The notes beneath the pieces are model-generated. The model was given only the letters and a program-made list of their open reading frames with translations, searched no databases and was not told the DNA's origin. The position numbers were made by a program, and so were the translations under genes. From Cucumis sativus (taxonomy: Eukaryota > Streptophyta > Magnoliopsida > Cucurbitales > Cucurbitaceae): a DNA stretch of 64,000 nt. Below are positions 59,701-64,000 of the stretch, one piece after another (positions within the stretch are counted from its first letter, which is position 1; each line of letters opens with the position of its first letter). The stretch covers positions 11,390,723-11,454,722 of the forward strand of contig NC_026655.2 of assembly GCF_000004075.3 (NCBI RefSeq). Direction: 5' to 3'.

Positions 59701-62517
59701 AAAAAACAAAAGTCAAGATATCTATTTATCCACTACTCTTATGTCTTAGATTCAAAATCATTCTATTGCAAATTTTCAACTGACATGGTGTCTTCTTTAA
59801 TTAGCCTCGTTGGCTTTTAGAAAATTATTGGATGCCAATTGAAAGAAAAGGAGAGTTCCTATGAGCAGATGCATAAAAGATAAAAGATCGGTAGGAACAT
59901 TAAATAGTTCGAGGATATGTCAAAAGAAAGCAAGGGAATGTAGGAAGTGTTAATTTTATCAGAGCTCTCTTTCAAAATTATTAGAATTACAATGTTTATC
60001 AATGACACCTGGACCATTCCCTTGACTTTCTTGTGTTGATTACTAATCACCTTCATTGTCTTATCTGACAAATGAAAGTTTTGTTTCTTAAAAAAAAAAT
60101 TAATCAATTTATTCATCAATCAACAAACACCATACATTTCCTTATGATTTAACTTTGCTCTAGTAGTGAACAGTACAGACTAGCTATAGTGTCTGAAATG
60201 ATCAAGGACCAAGCCAAGAACTTTTAAAAGAGTAGACAAAGCTATAAAATTATAGATTAGTGAAAGAAGTAAACAAATATCTCACCAACTCCAATTTTCG
60301 CAAACTTTGTCTGAAAAACCTGTTCAAGCATCAAAAAGGCTCACGATGAGCTCCACTTGTTAATTAATTCAATTCATTTACACATAATGTGTAGACTACG
60401 AAGAATAAAGACAAGTACTCACTTTAAACCCAGTGTCACCAGGATTAAAGTAGAACTTCTCCTGGTAGCCTGTAGAAAAATCATGTTAAATATAAAAACA
60501 ACAAGAAGTAAACACACGAATTTTTGTGAACTGAACTTATGCTTTTCTCTACCTGGTCCATCCGGGATATGGGACTTTCTGTAAAGTCCAAGATCTGACC
60601 CATCAGCATCAATTATGGCTATGGAGTTATAATGGGCATTATTAGCTTCCTCAAAGAAACTAACAGGAATTACCACACCTAACTCTTTTGCAAGTTGTTG
60701 CATCCTAAACAAAAGGCAGATAGTGAAATAAGTTTGACAGAAAAGTATACATAAGAGATGATGCCATGAATGAATCTTTGTCCTTCTGCTATGAGGTCTA
60801 GATAAAGTGTAGCCCTATCCTAAATGCCAACATAAAGAGATGGGTCATTGGCCATTTAGCTTTACCTAAGAATTGTAGGATGGCCTTTATAAGGCTTAGC
60901 TCGTTGAATAAAATCCTCCCTTTGTGCCTGGCAGAAGTAGTAACCTTCAAACAGTTCCTGGGGAAATACAGCTAGTTGCTATCAGTTGAGTACGACGAAA
61001 AAGAATCACCTATCTCGTCTGTCAGGATCTTTACAATAGATGAGCAAGAAGACAGCAACATGATAAAAACCAGACACTCTCTGAATTTATGCATCTGCTG
61101 CAGTACCATTTGTTTCAGGCTCTCATATATGTCCTTTTCCTTTAATAACATATTGGCTTTGAATTGTGTTGTTTGATAGGTTCATTGGCTCCTTGCTTCA
61201 ATTCTAGGTTGTACAAGTTTAATAGAATGCCTTTGTCTGGAAGCAACTTTTCTGGATGATTTCTTCACAGTTTTTGAGGTCTAGGATGTATTTTCTCATA
61301 AATATTTCTAATGAAACCGCTTCCAGTTAAATACTGGTCTTTTTATCCTTTTAAAGCATTCAGTCCAAGGTAGAGTGTTACTTTGGCCTCTTGATTTGAA
61401 AAGATCAATTGTGTGTGATGTCTTAAAGGGAGGAAATCCCTATTTCTCATAGCCTCCTTGATTTAAAAATGATGTCAAATTTTTGGACCATTTGTTTATT
61501 CACTGGTAATTTGCAAAGAGGGCATGCTTCAAGCGGCTTTCCTAGTTTTATTCTTCATCCATTTCTCATACGAGACAGCTTTAATTTTTATGAAATTTTT
61601 TAGCAATGCTCTATAACTAAATTCTAAAATACATAATTAATAAAACAAGCATCAATGCAAAAAACTTAACATTTCAAAGGGAAAAGTTCATAGGTTTAGT
61701 TTCTAATTTGTATACCTGAATTAGTATTATGTTTGCACCCTTTGCATGAGCTGATCTAACTAGCCTGCAAAGAATTAAACGTCCAAGCTGTATCAAAGAT
61801 ATACAGAAAAACCAAATCCAAACAATACCCAAAGGTAGCCTTCAGGTGGAAGCACTAACATAAAACATAAAGGGGACATCATTCGAAGGTAGCCTTCAAG
61901 TGGAAGCATTAGCATAGAACAAATGAATGTGTATATATACATGAAAGTTGAATGAATTCTCAAAATCAAGGTTGAAGGTTTAATACCAGGTTGTACTAAA
62001 AAATCTCAGAAAGAAAGAGTATAGAGGAGAAATCTGATAAGCTCACATGTGATTTACCCAGATTCATTGCCAAAGAAAGTGATGCAGAAAAAAAATAAAA
62101 AAATAAAACCAAATTATAAATACAGAAAATAAATAAATAAATAAAACCAAATTGTAAATACAGAAAGTCCTCTCTGCAATCAAATACAAATTACAAACTA
62201 ATATTCATCAGCCATGATAAGATAATCCTGAAGATAACAAGAAAAAGAACCCATTTATCACAGTCCCTTAAAATTTGAACCAATCACCTTACAGTAACAA
62301 CCAAAAGCAAAGAGAAGCAAAACAAATCAACGCGATGAAAAAGTAAGCAGCGATTGAAGCTTCTTCAAGGAAGTGGAGTAAGCAATAGAAATCCCAAGTA
62401 AAAAAAGCATTGAGAAAAAGAGAAAAACCTTTCGGCGGTGTTAACATTAGTAGAGATTTCGTCCGTACAGGCAAATTGCATGGCTGAAACTGCAACCGCT
62501 TTTCTTGGCGTCGCCAT
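53746..62517 (-). CDS. CPA: N-carbamoylputrescine amidase (nitrilase-like), nine exons, two one-base losses
   Basis: Exons with GT-AG borders: 62517-62429, 61764-61716, 60957-60866, 60704-60553, 60469-60423, 60319-60286, 58779-58614, 54619-54523 and 53920-53746. The start reads MATPRKAVAVSAMQFACTDE. The nitrilase catalytic Glu is in LIQELFEG (exons 2-3), the Lys in YRKSHIPDGPGYQEKFYF (exons 4-5), and the Cys should be in AICWDQWFPEAARAM (exons 6-7). The family enzyme hydrolyses N-carbamoylputrescine to putrescine, ammonia and CO2, the last step of the plant arginine-decarboxylase route. Two lesions break the frame: exon 7 has TGCTGGATCAG where the family needs TGCTGGGATCAG, directly after the Cys codon, and exon 9 has CTTGGGAGTATT where CTTGGGGAGTATT is needed for WGVFRDRRPELYK. 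Each is one G short in a G run. The exon 7 length fits the splice phase only if the missing base is restored, so a consensus error is likely. Confidence 0.93.
54625..55435. other. Intron 7 of the amidase gene, proximal part
   Basis: No domain is recognised in the open frame at 54864-55145. The sequence may already belong to the LINE remnant that follows, but I could not show it. Confidence 0.35.
55440..58150 (+). mobile_element. LINE 5' part with ORF1 (DUF4283-like) remnant, inside amidase intron 7
   Basis: On the strand opposite the amidase gene, 56314-56690 encodes EDLIKNRGNGRYGPFYLLIK, then FKHGRSEFIRGFDGWISIKN, the RNA-binding-like ORF1 region of plant LINEs (DUF4283 type). 56755-56940 continues with ATIELKDEVHGNFFLKFGD in another frame. 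Downstream frames to 57960 are Ser/Lys-rich linker sequence. It contains several stops and is interrupted by a TRIM at 55860-56183. The RT half is missing, so the 3' end is truncated or deleted; boundaries are approximate. Confidence 0.7.
55860..56183 (+). mobile_element. Complete TRIM (miniature LTR retrotransposon), 324 bp
   Basis: Two direct repeats of 122 bases (55860-55981 and 56062-56183) flank an 80-base interior. Directly after the left repeat is TGGTATCAGAGCC, the initiator-Met-tRNA primer-binding site; directly before the right repeat is TTGAGGGGGCA, a polypurine tract. The right LTR begins TGTTAGAGATG and ends ATCAAACA (TG...CA); the left begins TATTGGAGATG. A perfect 5-base duplication CTATC flanks the element (55855-55859 and 56184-56188). 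The LTRs differ at roughly a dozen positions, so the insertion is not recent. It encodes nothing and must have moved using another element's enzymes. Confidence 0.93.
58160..58610. other. Distal intron 7 of the amidase gene
   Basis: No further element boundary or open frame is supported between the LINE remnant and exon 7. Confidence 0.35.
59335..59704 (+). mobile_element. 5'-truncated LINE 3' end with 19-bp target duplication, in amidase intron 6
   Basis: The 19-mer AACAAAAGTCAAGATATCT occurs at 59316-59334 and identically at 59705-59723. Between them is a LINE 3' UTR ending in an A tail after CTCCTTTTC. The phrase GAGATGTTCGGGTGCACC also occurs, slightly altered, in the LINE tail near 32105, so both come from one family. 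The insert contains no coding domain. The perfect duplication indicates a fairly recent insertion. Confidence 0.92.
59750..60280. other. Rest of amidase intron 6
   Basis: No feature apart from a run of A/T and ordinary intronic sequence is visible. Confidence 0.35.
61832..62165. repeat. Short duplications and AAAT microsatellite in amidase intron 1
   Basis: GAAGGTAGCCTTCA.GTGGAAGCA occurs at about 61832 and about 61893 (period about 61). At 62090-62165, AAATAAAACCAAATT(A/G)TAAATACAGAAA is doubled around an (AAAT)n run. These changes are intronic and do not affect the product. Confidence 0.7.
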
Positions 62518-62519
62518 GT

Positions 62520-63360
62520 TGGTTTCTTCGCTGTGTAGGTTGATGAAGAAAGAGTATGAGTCCCTCTTTTTCTATACAAATCCCAACTTGAAAACACTGG
62601 ATATGAAATCATTTCATCCGTTTGGGTTGAATACAAAAAAAAAAACAGAATTTAAAATTTGTTTTGATACAATACATTTTAAACAAATTTGCATTTTTGT
62701 TGAATTATAGTTGGAAAACACAAAGAAGAGAAAGAAGATACCGAGACGGAAAATTGGGAGGATTGATATGTCGAGAACAGGAATTTGGTGCATAAGACTT
62801 ATAAGAAAATGAAGAACAGAGAGAAAGATTGACAGACCTTGAGAAGGAGTTTTGCAGATTGGCGCTGGCAGTGGGAGGTTGTAGTAAAGATTCTTTTTGC
62901 TTTTAGTAGTGAAATATTTGAGTGGCCTCATTTTGTTACCTTTGACTACAAACTATATGTGGTTTCATTTTCTTTTTCAAATGAGTTTTGATTCTATTTT
63001 GGTTTGGAGAGAAAGAATGGATTGGTTAGTTAAAAATCCGATCCCTAATCAAATATTTCTCAGCCAGGTAGATGGGGGTAGGAAATCAAAGAAAGAATGG
63101 GTTTAAAAATTGAAGACAAATGAGCAGAAGCATAGGCAGTGAGGTTATGGTATGGTTTGATTTATTAGAAACTCTGTAGAACAATTTAAGACTCCCAATT
63201 TTTTATTTTAATCATTAATTTCAGTTAAAAATAATAATTTTGAAGAAAAAAATTAAGTAAATTTAGGGTGAGGGGTTGAGACTACTCAAATAACTTTCAC
63301 CAAAACAGACCCAACTAATTTATTACATTCCATTTAGGTAGTTGTAATTCATAATCGTTT
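62520..63360. other. Promoter-side region of the amidase gene
   Basis: The minus-strand 5' leader should start in about 62520-62600. The purine-rich tract AGAAGAGAAAGAAGATACCG (about 62724) reads as a CT-rich patch on the sense strand. No second gene is supported. Confidence 0.4.
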
Positions 63361-63369
63361 TGATAATAA

Positions 63370-63590
63370 TAATTAAAGATATAACAACATTTAAAAAAAT
63401 TTACAAATATAGCAAAATTATTGTTGATAAACTTGTATTGCCGAGAGGCTCGGATGTGTCTATCCGTGATAGACCTATATTTGTAACATAATCTATCAGT
63501 GATAAACTTCTATCATTGATAGAATTTGACCAATTTTGTTATATTTGCAATTTTTTTTAAAATGTTGTTATATATTTAATTATTTTGAAT
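63370..63590. repeat. TGATAGAC MITE-like repeat
   Basis: It contains TATAACAACATTTAAAAAAA at its left and TGTTATATTTGCAATTTTTT at its right, with TCTATCCGTGATAGACC, AATCTATCAGTGATAA and CTATCATTGATAGAAT between, the same motifs as in the copies at 15440 and 34316. The outer parts (ATATAACAACATTTT and its inverse) are complementary, supporting a MITE-type inverted-repeat structure. Confidence 0.65.
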
Positions 63591-63779
63591 CTAATTATTA
63601 AATTTGCAACTACCTCTTTATTTAATTATTTGAATACTCTTCGGTTGTTCGTTCATTCCTCTTCTTTGTTCGAACTTTTTTTAAAATAGTAAATCTTGAA
63701 ACATATGTCAAAAATAGAGTGAATACAAAATTATGGATAAAATAGGTGAAGTCGTGTAGGCCGTCCACGACTTTCATGC

Positions 63780-63899
63780 AATGAACCTCACATATTCTAT
63801 TTTCTATTTTATTTATATATATATATATATTACATTGGCCCACACTTTCTTATTTTCTCATTATTTATATATACATCTCACACATTCTACTTTTTCTCG

Positions 63900-63935
<36 letters not shown>

Positions 63936-64000
63936 CATTCAAATTCTAAAAATATATATGTGTGTGGGTATGTATATATAAATCATGAGAAAAAGTATAA
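63780..64000. repeat. TA-rich microsatellites at the right edge
   Basis: (TA)n runs occur at about 63814-63829 and 63907-63931 within the duplicated phrase CTCACAYATTCTA(C/T)TTT...TTATTTATATATA (about 63788 and 63877), so a ~90-base unit may be doubled. Nothing coding. Confidence 0.6.

Overview
The window is nuclear DNA from a flowering plant: AT-rich, with GT-AG introns, dense transposon debris and plant-only gene families. The repeat content (a Mutator-like element carrying a DUF1985/Ulp1 protease gene, copia gag/RT followed by an envelope-like ORF, and abundant LINE zf-RVT remnants) and the protein sequences look most like a cucurbit such as Cucumis. That assignment is inference from memory, not a search.

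Left part (1-8505): most of one autonomous-looking Mutator-like element. It has a transposase open to the window edge, a convergent seven-exon Ulp1-type protease gene whose introns are all phase 0, a ~178-bp tandem array just upstream of that gene, and what looks like the right terminal inverted repeat near 8400-8505. Next (8.5-24.4 kb) come sparse host genes in repeat-rich DNA: a two-exon Ole e 1-type secreted protein gene (minus), a 5'-truncated LINE with target-site duplication, and an S40 senescence-regulator gene (minus).

Middle part (24.4-50.5 kb): mostly transposon-derived, including CACTA-type small elements (one complete, with AAG target duplication, nested in a LINE), a decayed minisatellite and paired dispersed repeats. 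An intact germin-like gene (minus) and a class III peroxidase pseudogene (minus) lie here. A decayed copia retrotransposon carries a 1230-bp solo LTR inside gag and envelope-like sequence downstream.

Right part (50.5-64 kb): an intact single-exon FANTASTIC FOUR-like gene (plus) converges on a nine-exon N-carbamoylputrescine amidase gene (minus; putrescine synthesis from agmatine). Two introns of the latter hold a LINE ORF1 remnant containing a complete 324-bp TRIM retrotransposon, and a separate truncated LINE tail.

A cross-cutting observation: the amidase, peroxidase, S40 and Ole e 1 genes are each broken by one- or two-base changes, most of them one-base losses in short homopolymers, while splice sites and flanking codons stay conserved. 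This looks more like consensus-sequence error than independent gene death, although the germin-like, FAF-like and Mutator genes are uninterrupted. No rRNA, tRNA or CRISPR feature was found.
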